From Chondrilla cf. caribensis (Eukaryota > Porifera > Demospongiae > Chondrillida > Chondrillidae), in the NCBI GenBank assembly GCA_964020155.1, contig OZ026548.1:4262397-4326396 (forward strand): DNA of 64,000 nucleotides, read 5' to 3'. Positions 22,643-34,885 of the stretch are shown here, piece after piece. Position numbers and translations under genes: made by a program. The notes beneath the pieces are model-generated. The model was not told the DNA's origin. It saw only the letters and a list, made by a program, of their open reading frames with translations, and ran no database searches. The number at the start of each line of letters is the position of its first letter. Position 1 is the stretch's first letter.

Positions 22643-23854
22643 TGTGCCAGGAGGTATTGACTGAACTTTATAATTAATTTTTGTATGTGTATAGCTAGTT
22701 GTGCAATTGATCTCTAGTGTTAATAGGCTGTATTTCATGCCATGGGTGCTTGAAAGACGATCTTAGCAGGCCAAGCTAATGGTGCACTCTTTTAGTCTGT
22801 TGTGTGATAATGGAATGTATTTATTTATTTGACATTAGGGTGGGGAGGTGTGTGGTAAATGTGTATTTCTTGTTCTTGTGCAAATTGTGACTCTACTGTG
22901 CCCCAAGGTGTACAGTAACTGCAATTAGTGTGCTAATGACATCCATGGCTCTCAGCAGTGTGGGAGTCCTGTACTAAGTCTTCCACTCCCCTTATGATGT
23001 CATTCACAGTCAACAGCAATGTCCCAAATCAGAAGTACTATTCCTCTCTATGACATCATCACCTGTTGTCCTTAGAGACTCTTATTCCCAGACTACCAGT
23101 GATAGATATGTAGTATGCACTATAGTCTTGCCATCAGGTACAATACAGTATATGGTTCATCTGTTTATATGTTGTGTATACAGTATGCAACATGTGAAAG
23201 TATTAAAAATGAGCTATATTCCCACATACTAGAGTTGATTCTGTGATGATCCACAACAAGCATGACAGGTCTTAAGCACTTTCCTACCAAAAGTATACAA
23301 ATTGTACTATCTATCCATGTGGATTTTTTTCATCAAATTTTTTAATATCATTGTTTAATATTATTCTTAAGCTGTTTGTGGGAAGTACAAATATAACTAC
23401 AATAATAGAGAATTACCCCCATTTCACTGCATATCTATATATATTAATAGTATATATATATACTGTAGGTACTGTTACTGAGTCAGACATTATGTCATAG
23501 TTCCTATAATGGGGATTTCCAGAGGATTACTTGAGGGTGCTTCAGGACAGGAAGTTAGAAGTAGGCACAATAGTAGTGTTTACAAGAAAAGAAAATATCA
23601 GTATTGGTATCTAGAGTTTATTCAGTATATTCCATTCACTACTGCATATATATTTGTTCTTGCAGTCGTGCATACTCAACAACATGTGACCAAAAATTCA
23701 TTTATTACTCACTACAAAACTGAGTTACAAAGCCTGTGTTCTGTTTCTTGGACTAATACTGTGAATATCTACGTATAGCTCTATTGATGTTACGCACTCT
23801 AAGCATCTATCTACTCTATGTGTGTAAGTCACAGGCATTGTAGTGAGTGGTTGT

Positions 23855-25285
23855 TCATTTGGTACAGACCACACAAGTAATCTCTTTGTAGCTGTTGTAA
23901 GGAGGGCACAAGATATTGCCCTCGCAATGTGCTTCAACGTTAAGGAGGTCTGCAGCTTGTTGAGTATGGCCTTGACTCCCTCGAAGAGCCTGTGGATACT
24001 TATCCACACATATGAAATCGGATCTGTAATATTTATCATGTGGAGCCATCAGGTAACCGTAGTACTCTCTCCTCCAGGAGGTCGGGCAGCTAGTAGTTCC
24101 TGGGACCATCAGGACATCTTTTCGAGCTGTGGTGTGACACACGACACATGGAGGATTTCTGTCCCAAACATTGCTACCCATGATACTACCATGTGGATGC
24201 ATCTCAACTGGTGCTATTTTTGCTGTATTTTGTGTACCAGACTGATAGCTGGAGTACCCAGGACTTTTTGTGAGACATACAAAGTTTGCCCCGCTGCCTT
24301 TTGTGGTATATTGGGCGCCAGCTGCAAAACCTTCATACACCTTATAAACTCCAAATGGACAGTAAGTTTTCCCCCATCTTGTGTACACAAGTCCTGGAAG
24401 GGGTTGGAGGAAATAAAGCATGACATTAAATTGTGTCTTCATTAATAAAATTCAATCCATGACATGCATATGTACATGCATACCATTTGATAACATTTCG
24501 AGAAGTGTGTACATGCACTTTATGTGTACAATATCTACTTACAAGCAGTATATCCACAGGCCTGTAGGCAGGATTTAAGAAAGGGAGTTGCAATTTAGTT
24601 AGTAAAACATGTTTGTTTTTAATTTGCTTACACGTGCAAGTTTACTGTATGTATCCAATTTCAATATTATTACAATATCCATAGCGAAATCCACATACAG
24701 ATAGCACATCAATGACATTCTGTATGTACAATGAAATATACATCCCCCATCAAGTGTACACTGCACCTACGTATTTCAATGATTCAGAATTGAATGCCAC
24801 AGTTGATTACGTCCGTAATTAGTAATTGAGACGGATTGTGCACTCCCAGTAGCAACTTTCTTATAGAACACTTACATGAAGTTAACAATGTTATGAAGTA
24901 ATGATTCAGAACATGATGATTATCGTTCTAATTATGAAACTGTTACTAAACTTCTTATTTATTTTGACCATATCATAGTAAATAATTCTACAGAATTAAA
25001 TTCGGATATTTTCTCTCATGCAATCAAAAATATAGGAAAAACAATCAATGATGAAGCCATGTAGCCTCAGATAACTACAGTTACTAATTCTATTCAGAGA
25101 TTAGATTTCGTGAATCCAACCACCTATCCTGCGAAAATTTCTGACATGGTATTTACCTGTAATTTATGATGTATATTCAATACCTTATCAGCTTCTGCTC
25201 TCTACACTAACTAATGTACGTATAGTACTTACTTACCTTGACCAAATGGAAGGATCACCAACAGTGCCAAAAGGATCTGTAGCAT
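23855..25285 (-). CDS. C4L-1, secreted cysteine-rich 'short-chain collagen C4-like' protein (type I)
   Basis: Two exons, 25237-25285 and 23855-24393, give 195 aa. Exon 1 (ATG at 25285) encodes a signal peptide MLQILLALLVILPFGQ and ends in phase 1 at a consensus donor (CAAG|GTAAGT). Exon 2 begins G-L-V-Y-T-R-W-G-K-T-Y-C-P and ends ITCVVCTK. The mature protein has ten cysteines arranged C..C..CxxC..C..C..C..C..CxxC, suggesting up to five disulfides, and motifs ANFVCL, MVPGTTSC, EYYGYLM and DFICVDKY. This layout matches the globular part of proteins labelled short-chain collagen C4-like in several invertebrates, but there is no Gly-X-Y stretch. Function unknown; secretion is inferred. A TATA element lies at 25,397-25,406. 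It is nearly identical to the gene cut off at the right edge of the window. Confidence 0.85.
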
Positions 25286-25303
25286 CTTGTCTGTACGTAT
25301 CAC

Positions 25304-25333
25304 TTTGAACTTGAACTTGAACTTGAACTTGAT
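25304..25333. repeat. (TTGAAC)5 hexamer repeat in the C4L-1 5' UTR region
   Basis: Five tandem TTGAAC units between the TATA box and the ATG of C4L-1. The reverse complement GTTCAA contains a nuclear-receptor-like half site, but this may be simple slippage. Not seen in the paralogues. Confidence 0.7.
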
Positions 25334-25396
25334 CACTTCTTGAATTCCAGGAGAGGGGAGGTATACCAACTAATAATATTGGTGATTAAGTGGGCT

Positions 25397-25406
25397 CCTT
25401 TTATAT
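25397..25406 (-). promoter_or_regulatory. TATA box of C4L-1
   Basis: ATATAAAAGG on the minus strand, 112 bp upstream of the ATG, preceded by CATGACATCCAAGTAG. The same CATGACA-spacer-TATAAAAGGAG arrangement precedes C4L-6 and C4L-7. Confidence 0.75.
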
Positions 25407-28205
25407 CTACTTGGATGTCATGTTTGTGTACTTAATTGTAAGTTTTCATAAGTGGACTGTAACCCACCCTTTGCTTTGTCTGAGGCTTCAAGGATAGCAG
25501 AAGTGGCAAATATGTCAACAGACATGTAGTTTTCAATTAGGCCCTCAGTAACGAACATATCTGGATTACCACTTACAGATGCCATTCATTGAAGGTATAC
25601 TACCAGTGTAATAAATTACACGTTTTAACCGATTCGGCATAATATATTGTAGGAGACAATGTACACATACAGAGAGGTCAATGGGGAGTGGTTTTTAATG
25701 AAGATTAAGTTGTGTTTAGTTTTGGAGGACAAATTGAAAAGTATGATTCTGAATTATCACCATCTGGTAACAGGTTATATGTATGTTTATATCTTGATTG
25801 GTTGAAACATCAAGAAGAATGATAAGGATACATTCCCCATTTATCCTTCTTAAAGGTGTTAAAACATGTACATGGCATGCATATGTGAATATGTACTGTA
25901 TGTACTATGTGTGCAAATGTATGTATGTATGTTTAATGTGAATATGTATATAATATATATGTGTATCTGTATGCACAGTATGCATGTATGTACGTATGTA
26001 TAATAATATGTAGGTAATTTATGTGTGTATGTCTACTGCATGTAACATGTGTACGTATATAGTACGTATGTGTGCATACATGTGTGAACAGTACAATATG
26101 CATACAGTATGCATGTGTGCATATCATTTCCTCAAAGATGCTCATGCTCTCAGTCATTCCACCTACCTCTCAGCATCCAATTGTCCTAAGAGACTCTCAT
26201 TCCAAAATTATTAGTGTGAAGTATGTCCAGCACCCATTGTTGTCTCAACATCAGGCATAGTATGTGATTTATCTCTTCATATGTAGTGTAATATACAGTA
26301 TGTGTGAGTTAATGAGATTCATATCCCAATCCTGTTGAATAGGTGGAATGCCTAGGTACGAATTGTGGTTACATGGAAACCTATCAACTACCACCCCTGT
26401 GCAGTGCAGTGAAACATTCATGTAAGCATACAACAGTCAACTGAAAGACAAGCCTGGGAAACAATTAGAGATTTTTAAACAATTATCAATGTAAGTCATA
26501 ATGTCTAGTATCACCTTAACCCCGGATTATTGTTTTGATTGCACTTAAGAAGATTGGGTGTTGTTATTAATTTTGGGTCATGGTTCATTGGTAGACAGCT
26601 GACTGTCTCACTACATCTATTCAGGTTGCAGGTTCATAAGTGAATGCCCTCAGTCCATAGTAACTGAGTTATACCACATCAGGTTATAGGGGGTGAGTGG
26701 GATATGTGTATCCTTGCTATTGTGCAATTTGACTCTACTGTGCCCCAGGGTGTACTGCACTTAGTGTGCTAATGACATTCATGACTCTCGGTGGTCTGGG
26801 AGTCCTGTACTGAGTCCTCCACTCCCCTTATGATGTCATTCACAATCAACAGCAATGTCCGAAATCCCACCGTCACCTGTTGTCCTAAGAGACCCTATAT
26901 CCAAAAAGACCGATGTGAGGTGTGTACAGTACACACTGTTGTCTTGCCATCAGGTACAGTATGTGTGTATGTAGTATATACAGGGTGTGAGTTTGCATCT
27001 CAGTACTATTGAATGAGATGACTGCTGTTGTCCTCATTATAGTGAAGAATGTACATAACCCCTGCATCAGACCTGGTACAGTAGTAGGTAGTACTATTAT
27101 AACGATATTTTGGGCTATTGATGTTGACACAGTTCCCAATTGTAGTTAGAGATGCAGTCATTAAGACTTCAGATTGCTAGGTATACTGTATGTATCATGG
27201 TGCGTGGGTGGGTCTGGTGGATCAAAGGAAAAAGTGGATTTACATCTGCGACATAAGCCTGCTTCCTTAGATATTGCCCAGGTCATAATTAATATCCCTA
27301 CCATGCAATTAATCATTAATCTAACAATACTCGTTCACACTTCAATCACAACAATGCCCTTCAATTAACACAATGCAAAGCAATACTACAGTAGTGAATA
27401 GTATAAAAACCAAAAGAACAATATGTACACGGTCCTAAGTACTGCCACCATGACACATATATTTATTGTATCCCTCTTGGGTGGGCTGCAGCAGAGATAC
27501 AGACACTTTTGTCTAGAATTATTGTCAACTCGGGTTGCACCATTGTTGTCCGTTAATGGACAAAAATAACTGTATCCCTGCTGTAACCCACCCAGGAGGG
27601 ATACAACTATTATTATATATTTTTAATTATTTGATGTCCTCAATCATATTCAGCTTTCACTATAGCATTGTAACTATGGTAACAGATGGCGTCTGACTCT
27701 TTCCTCTGACATGTTGATAAATGAATAGGACGGTTTGGCATTTGCTGGGATTTATTTTGTCTTCATTTTACACATACGTACTGTACTACGGTTGGTAGAT
27801 TGTGTGCTGATGAAATAAATTTTCACTGTTGATGTTTCAATTGATTTCAATGTGATTCTTAAACAATCACTGCTAGAGTTTGTGGTTTAAATTAAATTGA
27901 AATAATATTATATCATTTAATTGATTATGAATTCTACCCAAGAACCCATATAATACACACACCTCTTCACAGAAGCACTATAATAATAATGATAATAATT
28001 CTATTAATTTTAATGAAGCCCAAACTAAGTATTATTCCAATTATATATAGATTGGTTTACTTGAATGTGTAATGATGTACTCATATAAGTCATTCCTCCA
28101 CCTCAATGGGGTAGTTCCCAATGATGGTAGTTCTGTTCTTAGACTATGTAATTGACATCTTTGTAATTATTACTTGTTACATGGTACTCTTCAGATGAAC
28201 TGACT
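25407..28205. other. Spacer block E1, repeated at 50.6-53.1 kb
   Basis: No gene found. From about 26,000 the sequence is collinear with 50,640-53,134 (for example TATCATTTCCTCaAAGATGC at 26,110 and 50,780). Parts recur at 30,550-30,880, 31,800-33,560 and 47,330-47,900. It contains the common spacer module at 26,700-27,000 and a hairpin at 27,468-27,606. These are old duplication remnants. Confidence 0.75.
27468..27606. mobile_element. TATCCCTCCTGGGTGG hairpin element
   Basis: Arms of about 45 bp, left TGTATCCCTCTTGGGTGGGC and right ACCCACCCAGGAGGGATACA, around a roughly 45-bp loop. Related copies at 51,948-52,090 (similar size), 33,008-33,062 (loop deleted) and in SHPRH intron 18. Confidence 0.75.
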
Positions 28206-28460
28206 TTATCTGGTACACACAGCACTTGTGATCTCCTAGTAGTTGTTGTACCGGCTACTGGAGCAGGGGACGAGACCACTACTACAGTCTACCTCCACAT
28301 GAAAGAGATCTGTTGCACGATATGTATTGCCTGTACTTCCAGAAATTATACTATATTCTTTGTCAACGCAAATGAATTAGGTGCTGTGGGCATTGGTATC
28401 ACTCTTGGTCATTAAATATCCCTGATATTCTAAGGTCCATCCATAGTAGCAGCTGGTACG
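28206..28460 (-). pseudogene. C4L-psi2, type III 3' fragment broken by a retroelement
   Basis: The last about 85 codons of a type III C4L exon (TSCYYGWTLEYQGYLM... to CTR and the stop at 28,206-28,208). Compared with C4L-8 it has two nonsense codons: the Lys codon after HST is TAA, and the Lys before EIT is TAG. The ninth cysteine is Ser. Homology stops at 28,460, where Penelope-like sequence begins. Exon 1 and the N-terminal half are missing. Confidence 0.85.
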
Positions 28461-29505
28461 AGCAGTTAACTTGTTTTTCTTCCATTGGCTGGTACTCTTT
28501 ATCACATATCCTGTCCATCCTGGTTTTAAGGCACTTGATTTCCCCTGATTGGATGATGGTTCAAGCCATAGTTGATGTATCGGTCTGTATGCATCTTTTT
28601 TGGAACACTGTAGTGGACAATTTTCCTCCATTTTTCTTGACCAATACAGCCAGGAATGGTAATTGTCCATCGATTTCTATTTCCATCGTGAATTTGATAC
28701 TTGTCCTCATAGTATTTAGGTGTTTTAGGAAATCCCGTAAATCCTCTATTCTTCCTGTCATCAACATAGCATAGCCAAGTATCCGGTTTTACTGCTGCAG
28801 CTCTTATGGCTTCTTCTTCAAAATGTTCCATGAATATGTTGGCTATAACCAGTGATAGTGGGTTTCCCATGGCTGCTTTCTGTTCATAACACTGGTCTCC
28901 CCACATGAAGTACGTGGATGTCAGGCAAAGGTTCAGTAGGTTTCTTATATGGACTCCACTGATAAGGTCGTATTCAATCCCTTGTAATTGTTCTCCAGCA
29001 TGATAGTGACCTCCAATGATTCTTCAATTGGTACCTTTGTGAACAGCTGTACCACATCAAAACTTACCAACACTGTGTCCTCTTCTAATCTGATGTTCTT
29101 TATTTTCTGTACAAAGTCACTTGAATCCTGTACAAAGGAGAAGGACTTACCTGCCAACGGTGAGATAGTCTTTGTCAATTCTTTTGCTAAATAGTAGGTA
29201 GCTGATCCTATGGTGGACACAATTGGTCTTAATGGGACATCTGGTTTATGTATCTTTGGTAGTTCGTAGAGTTGGGGAGCGTTACTGAATGTAGTCCTCA
29301 TCTTGTCATACATGGTCTTGTTGATTTCTCCAGATTCAAACAGTTTTTTGAGCTCATTGTTGACTTTCTTTAACATCTTGTAGGTCGGGTCTACTTGCTG
29401 CTTGGGTTGGGCTTGGGGGGGGTTAGCTTTCATTTGACATTTCTTGACTTCCGTTTTGAGGTCATGAGCAGTTTCTTGTGGTAAGGTTTCCACAGCTTTT
29501 CCCAT
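28461..29505 (-). mobile_element. Penelope-like retroelement, degraded reverse transcriptase
   Basis: Three overlapping minus-strand frames read through a reverse transcriptase. From 29,505 they give LPQETAHDLKTEV, then LPKIHKPDVPLRPIVST and FDVVQLFTKVPIEESLEV. From 28,906 they give AMGNPLSLVIANIFMEHFEEEAI and the catalytic YVDD, then in another frame FLKHLNTMRTSIKFTME, DGQLPFLAVLV and HTDRYINY. These are typical of Penelope-like elements. Frameshifts and a deletion straight after YVDD make it inactive. The C-terminal GIY-YIG nuclease expected of such elements is absent, because the element ends at the junction with C4L-psi2. Confidence 0.85.
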
Positions 29506-29986
29506 ACAGATTCACCCAGGAGCTTATACTCCTTTGGTGAACCTCAGTCTCTACCGGTCATTCCACTTGACAATTTTTTTCCCCGCCTTCAGGCGTGATA
29601 AGGGGTGTGTGGGCCCTATCCCCCAGGTGCAGACCGCTCTCCTATTAACAAACCATAGTAAGTTGTACGGGAATTTCGTGAATGCATTTCCGGAACTTAT
29701 AGGTGTGGGAATTGTCTCTCAGACAAGGTCCAGTGTCTGTGGAAACACCGGGCATTGAGCTTTGCCCCATGAAGTCCAAGAAGGGGTTCATGATGATCCC
29801 CATTGCATGCTTGTGATTGGCTAGGTTGTAGTGATTAGGAGGTAGGAGGCAGTGGTAAGCTGTAGTGTGAGTGCTAGCATGTAGCTGGTACTCAGGTAAG
29901 TATGCCCGTTAGTCTGGAGCAGAGGAAGTTAGGCATTAAATAGCACTCATTTGATTCATTGACACTCTTGCTGGGTGACTCTTTAG
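29506..29986. other. Retroelement flank and spacer, no gene seen
   Basis: 29,506-29,780 is less AT-rich and contains no stop-free frame I can assign; it may be the upstream part of the Penelope-like element. The rest is spacer leading into the next C4L fragment. Confidence 0.5.
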
Positions 29987-30385
29987 TTAACTAGAGCACA
30001 CAACACACGTGACCTCCTTGAAATTGTTGTTGAAACTGGTAAAAGGAGCATGGGATGTTTCCAGTACTGCAGTCCACCTCCACGTGATAGAGATGTGTTG
30101 CTGGGAATTGATCAGCCCCACTTCCAGGAATAACATTGTAGTCTTTATCCACACAAATGAATGTAGTACTGTGGTTGGTGGTATCACTCTCTGTCACCAG
30201 ATATCCCTGGTATTCCTTGGTCCATCCTGAATAGCAGCTAGTACGAGCAGGTATCATCAGAGTGTCTGTTCTCATTGTTTTGCAAACAGCACAGGGAGCA
30301 TTGTACTGAGCACCATTGTGTGTCACTAGTACTTCGTATTCCACTGGCACTAATTTGGCATGGTTTTGTGTTTTTGCAACACCAC
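29987..30385 (-). pseudogene. C4L-psi3, type II fragment
   Basis: Matches the last about 130 codons of C4L-4 (KLVPVEYEVLVTHNGAQYN, GWTKEYQGYLVTESD, FICVDKDYNVIPGSGADQFP). Near the end the QYNNYKEV region is QFQQQFQGG, a frameshift from small insertions, so the original stop at 29,987 is out of frame. Homology ends at about 30,385 and is replaced by inverted spacer sequence. No exon 1. Confidence 0.85.
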
Positions 30386-31099
30386 CTATCAATTGCAGAT
30401 GTGTATGTTATTGAGGGCCTACAACTATGTGTGCCTGTAGACATACATATCAGTAATTTCTATTATCCTGTAAAACCTAAGATAAAGCAGAGGGAGGGTC
30501 ACAGTCTACGTCTGAAAACAATTATGCAATTATTGCACAAACATGACATCCCCTGTATACAGTATGTATGTGAGTTAATGAGATTCATATCCCAATCCTG
30601 TTGAATAGGTTGAATGCCCAGGTACGAATTGTGGTTACATGGAAACTTATCAACTACCACCCCTGTGCAGTGCAGTGAAACATTCCTGTAAGCATACAAC
30701 AGTCAACTGGAAGACAAGCCTGGGAAACAATTAGAGATTTTTAAACAATTACCAAAGTAAGCCATAATGTCTAGCATCACCTTAACCTTGGATTGTTGTT
30801 TCAATTGCACTTGAGAAGTTTGGGTGTTGCTAATTGGGTCGATGGTTCATTGATAGACAACTGACTGCCCACGTAAGTGGACACTGTGAGGGGATTCCTT
30901 GTGTAGTTTCCATGTCCACAATTCCTTACCTTTACCCTCGGCCACTATTATAATATAGTTTTGCATAGAATGTTAGCTAGTTGCAGTCTTTATATCAAAC
31001 TGAGTTCACCAGTTGTTGACAGACATAAGCAACCTTGTTAATTCTATCCAAGTGAGGATGCTCTTTAACAACAGAATACTCATGCAGAAGTGTTTTTAG

Positions 31100-31545
31100 G
31101 GGGGGTGGATCAAGGAATATATAGGTATATTGTTTTCATTTCGACCTACGGTATGTAACGCTCGACCGATATATATGTATATTCCTATGTGTAACCGCGA
31201 CAATGAATTTATATTAACAACAGATTGCTCATGCAGAAGTGTTTTCAGGGACTGGTAGGTATGTAATGCTCGTCCGATTATAGATATAATATAGATAGAT
31301 AGATAAATAGATATAATATGTGTTCCCATGCGTAACCGCAACAATGAATTTATATTATAATTCATATTGTGCGAAATAAAAATGGTCGATTTCGAACACC
31401 GACAATTAGAAACTGGGCTAGAATTCGTGTGCTGAAGTTCCGCCGAATGTAATAACTTCAGCAAAGTTTCTTCTAAACCTAAGAAAGACACCCAAGTATT
31501 TCGAGTGCGGGGGCGGTAGCCCCACGAGTTTTTGAATGCGAATTA
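31100..31545 (-). mobile_element. Repeat element R, copy 1 (inverted relative to copy 2)
   Basis: Contains TTCGAGTGCGGGGGCGGTAG, AACTTCAGCAAAGTTTCTTC and GAAATAAAAATGGTCGATTT. These appear as reverse complements in copy 2 at 32,277-32,560, in the same order. It is richer in CG dinucleotides than its surroundings and has an internal partial duplication (AATGAATTTATATTA twice). Family not identified. Confidence 0.6.
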
Positions 31546-32276
31546 CTTGTTTGTTCATTACTGAATCACATGCACTCTGATATTATTGTGTATGTTATGA
31601 ATGTACAGTGACCTGAGGAGATGGAAGTGAATGTCTGCTGGGACACAGAAGATACCTTTTCTGATTTTCCATGGTATCTGCCTTCATTGATCCACCCGCC
31701 TCACTCATGGCTCAGATGTCACCTTGTTGTGTTTACAGTGCACATGTGTTAACTAATGGGATTCACATCCCTGGTTGAAGTTTAATAAGGTAAACACTCC
31801 TAGCTATAGTCTCTACTAACTGTAATATAATTGAATGTATTATTGTTTAGTTGACCTGGAGGGGAGTGGGGAATGTGTATTCCTTGTTCTTGTGCAATTT
31901 GACTCTACTGTACCATAGGGTGTACTGTAATTAATGTGCTAATGGCATTCATGGCTTTCAGCAGTGTGGGAGTCCTGTATTCAGTTCTCCATGCCTCTTA
32001 TGATGTCATTCACAGTCAACAGCAATGCTGTAAATCTGAAGTTCTACACCTAACCTTTATAACATCTTATCATCATCCTTTGTCCTAAGACTCTTTTTTC
32101 GGACCTACAGGTGTAAGGTGTGTAAAGTACACACTGTAGTCTTGCCATTGGGTACAGTACATGATTCATCTGTTTATAGTATTGTGCAGTGTATATATAT
32201 ATACAGGGTGTAAGTTCACATCTCAATATTATCGAATGAGACGACTGTTGTTGTCAAGATTATAGTGAACAAGTAA

Positions 32277-32560
32277 TTCGAGTTGAAAAACTCGTGGGGC
32301 TGCCACCCCCACACTCGAACTACTTTGCGTCTTTGTTAGGTTCAGAAGAAACTTCGCTGAAGTTATTACGTTCAGCGGAACTTCAGCGCACCAATTCTAG
32401 CCCAATTTCTAACTGTCGCCGTTCGAAATCGGCCATCTTTATTTTGTGCAATATAAATTATAATATAAATTCATCATTGTGGTTACACATAGGTATACAT
32501 AGTATATTATATCGGACAAGCGTAACATGCCGGAAGTTGAAATGAAAACAATATAGGGGC
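32277..32560 (+). mobile_element. Repeat element R, copy 2
   Basis: Begins near GAAAAACTCGTGGGGCTGCC and ends near GAAATGAAAACAATATAGGG; the reverse complement of copy 1 with some divergence. The pair flanks about 730 bp of spacer in inverted orientation. Confidence 0.6.
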
Positions 32561-34885
32561 TGCTGCATGAGCACTGTGTCAGACCTGGTACGGTAGTAGG
32601 CAGTGTTATCATAATCATATTTATGGTTATTTATGTTGACAGTGTTCAAACAGTTGTCATGGTTACAGATTTATAGAAAGCCATTAAGGGACTGCTAGAT
32701 AATGTTATGATAATATTATTATGCTATATATACTTACAGTACTGCATGTATCACGGTAGATGACAGGTGGATCAAATGAAAGTTGGGCTTATATTTGTGA
32801 TGTAAGCCTGTTTCCTCAGATATTGCCCAGGTCATAATTAATATCCTACCAATTAATTATTAACTTAGCAACACAATCACAGTGATGGCCTTTAATTAAC
32901 ACAGTACAATAGCAATGCTACAGTAGTGAGTAGTATAAAAACAGTAGTGAGTAGTATAAAAAACAGTATAGACACAGTGCTAGGTACTGCCATCATCACA
33001 CATATTTAATGTATCCCTCCTGGGTGGGCTACTTGTATCTCTGCTGTAACCCACCCAGATGAATAGATGACCTCAATCACATCTTTAACGGAGGGATAAA
33101 GGGTTAATGATGTGCTATAGCATTGTAACTATGGCAACAGATAATGTCCAATTCCTTGCTCTGGTCCGTTGATGAGTATTGAGGACACTTTGGCATTTGT
33201 TTGGATTTATTTTGTCCTCATTTCACATATACATACTGTTGGTAGACTGTGCAATGGTAAAATAATTTTCACTGTTGATGTTCCAATTGATTTTAATGTG
33301 ATTCTTAAGCAATTAACTGCTAGAGTTTGTGTTGCAGTTATTATTAGGTTAAGTTAGATTAAGTGGTTTAAATTGAAATATTATATCATTTAATTGATTA
33401 TGAAATCTACTCTGAGTACCCATATAATACACACACCTGTTGACAGAAACGCTGAAGGATAATAATAATTCTAGTCAATGTAGCCCAAGCTAAGTGTTAC
33501 TTCAATTTTACGTAGATTGGTTTTCTTGAATATGTAATAGTGCATATGTAAGTCATTTATATATATACCCAACAATATGCAAGCAGGAACTTAACATAAT
33601 AGTCATATATCAATAAAATATTATTGGTATGATACAGGAGCAAATCAAACAGTTACTACATAATGTACAAATATAATATATGATTCTGTACTATTTGCAC
33701 ACTTGCCTTTGTTGTTGCACACCTTTCATGCATTTCTAGTGATTGTTATTGAAATTTATGAATCAATCACCTAGCAACTCATTCTTCAGCCATAACAACA
33801 TTTAAGAATTAGTATACAATATTATATTATTTTATACACAAATACCACATGACAACTAAAGTTTGAAAATAGGATTACATTCGGAGTTTAGTTTAGCTTT
33901 GGCCTTGCAAACAATCGAACCAAAGTGTCTGCATATATATCCAGAACAGTCCCACCGAAGGTATGTATACTTTATTCATGACCTACATGTACATATTAGG
34001 TTATAACACAGTATATGTCATGTACATATATACAGTCAGACCTTGCTTATATCCACACCTCAGATAACTGGTTCCTACCATCTGTATCATTTCCTGTTGA
34101 ATAGTACCTACACAATACATATTTAATTCTATTAACCGCAAACCTCACTATCTGCATCCATATACACTACTGTATACCAATCTGTATATTTTGCCCTTGT
34201 TTAACAGAGAATATTAAATAGAGTTTGTTGTGTAGGCATTTTGTTCTTTTCAAGTTGTATTTGCCTGAAATAGCCTTTAGCTTACCCTCTAAATGACCAA
34301 GAAATGCCCTGAACACCAGTAAGAAGAAGCAAAATAATTTAAGGGGTTGGAGGAAAATAAAGCACGTATCCTTGTTACTGTAATTAAATTCAATACATGA
34401 CACACATAATACTGTGATATCATAGCTGATGTATATAGATAGTGTGTGATATGTACAGTATTGATTAAAAGTACTTTACTACGTTACATGTGCACCATGT
34501 AATCCACTTTGTACTCGCAGACTAACACAATCATCACTAATTACTAGTGTGACCATTCGTATTTCTTTTATCTATGATGTGAAGAAGGTGTCATGTGGGG
34601 CAAGTGCAGTGAGGTAATTAGAGAGATAATGTTAGGAGAACAGAGAGGTCAACTTTGGGCATATTTGAGCCTGTGCTTGCTCCCGCGCTTAGTCCGCACG
34701 TATAGTTCACAATTTTATGGTATAGTACTTATAATCAGTACTGTATGTATTTTTAAGTGAATGCTGTAATGAATACATGCACAAATGTACCTACATGTAC
34801 ACTGTTAAAATGTAAAAATGTTTCGAATGTGATCATATTGTTCACATGTACGTATGTACGTAGGTATACAATGAAATATACTTAC

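Larger units (their letters stand above)
21278..23854. other. SHPRH 3' flank and spacer repeated elsewhere in the window
   Basis: No gene seen. The part to about 23,340 recurs in block B (39,208-40,900), partly in C (44,441-45,540), and with the remainder in D (61,054-63,689). It contains the MITE at 22,269-22,642 and, at about 22,850-23,240, a spacer module (CTCCACTCCCCTTATGATGT...GTTGTCCTTAGAGAC) found at least eight times in the window. Confidence 0.8.
30386..34885. other. Rearranged spacer blocks without intact genes
   Basis: 30,386-30,440 is an inverted copy of spacer seen at about 47,000. 30,550-30,880 repeats 26,290-26,610. 31,800-33,560 repeats 26,700-28,070, including the spacer module and a shrunken TATCCCTCCTGGG hairpin at 33,008-33,062. 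34,330-34,420 resembles the C4L-1 intron (GGGGTTGGAGGAAAATAAAG). No coding region recognised besides mobile pieces. Confidence 0.65.

Noticed and set aside
24214..24445. Plus-strand frames opposite the C4L exons
   Set aside because: Similar antisense frames appear opposite each C4L gene because of its codon composition; they have no conserved product and no splice or start context.
28377..28670. Chimeric frame of nearly 100 codons joining retroelement and C4L sequence, considered as a gene
   Set aside because: It starts inside degraded reverse transcriptase, ends at a nonsense codon in C4L homology, and has no promoter or splice context.
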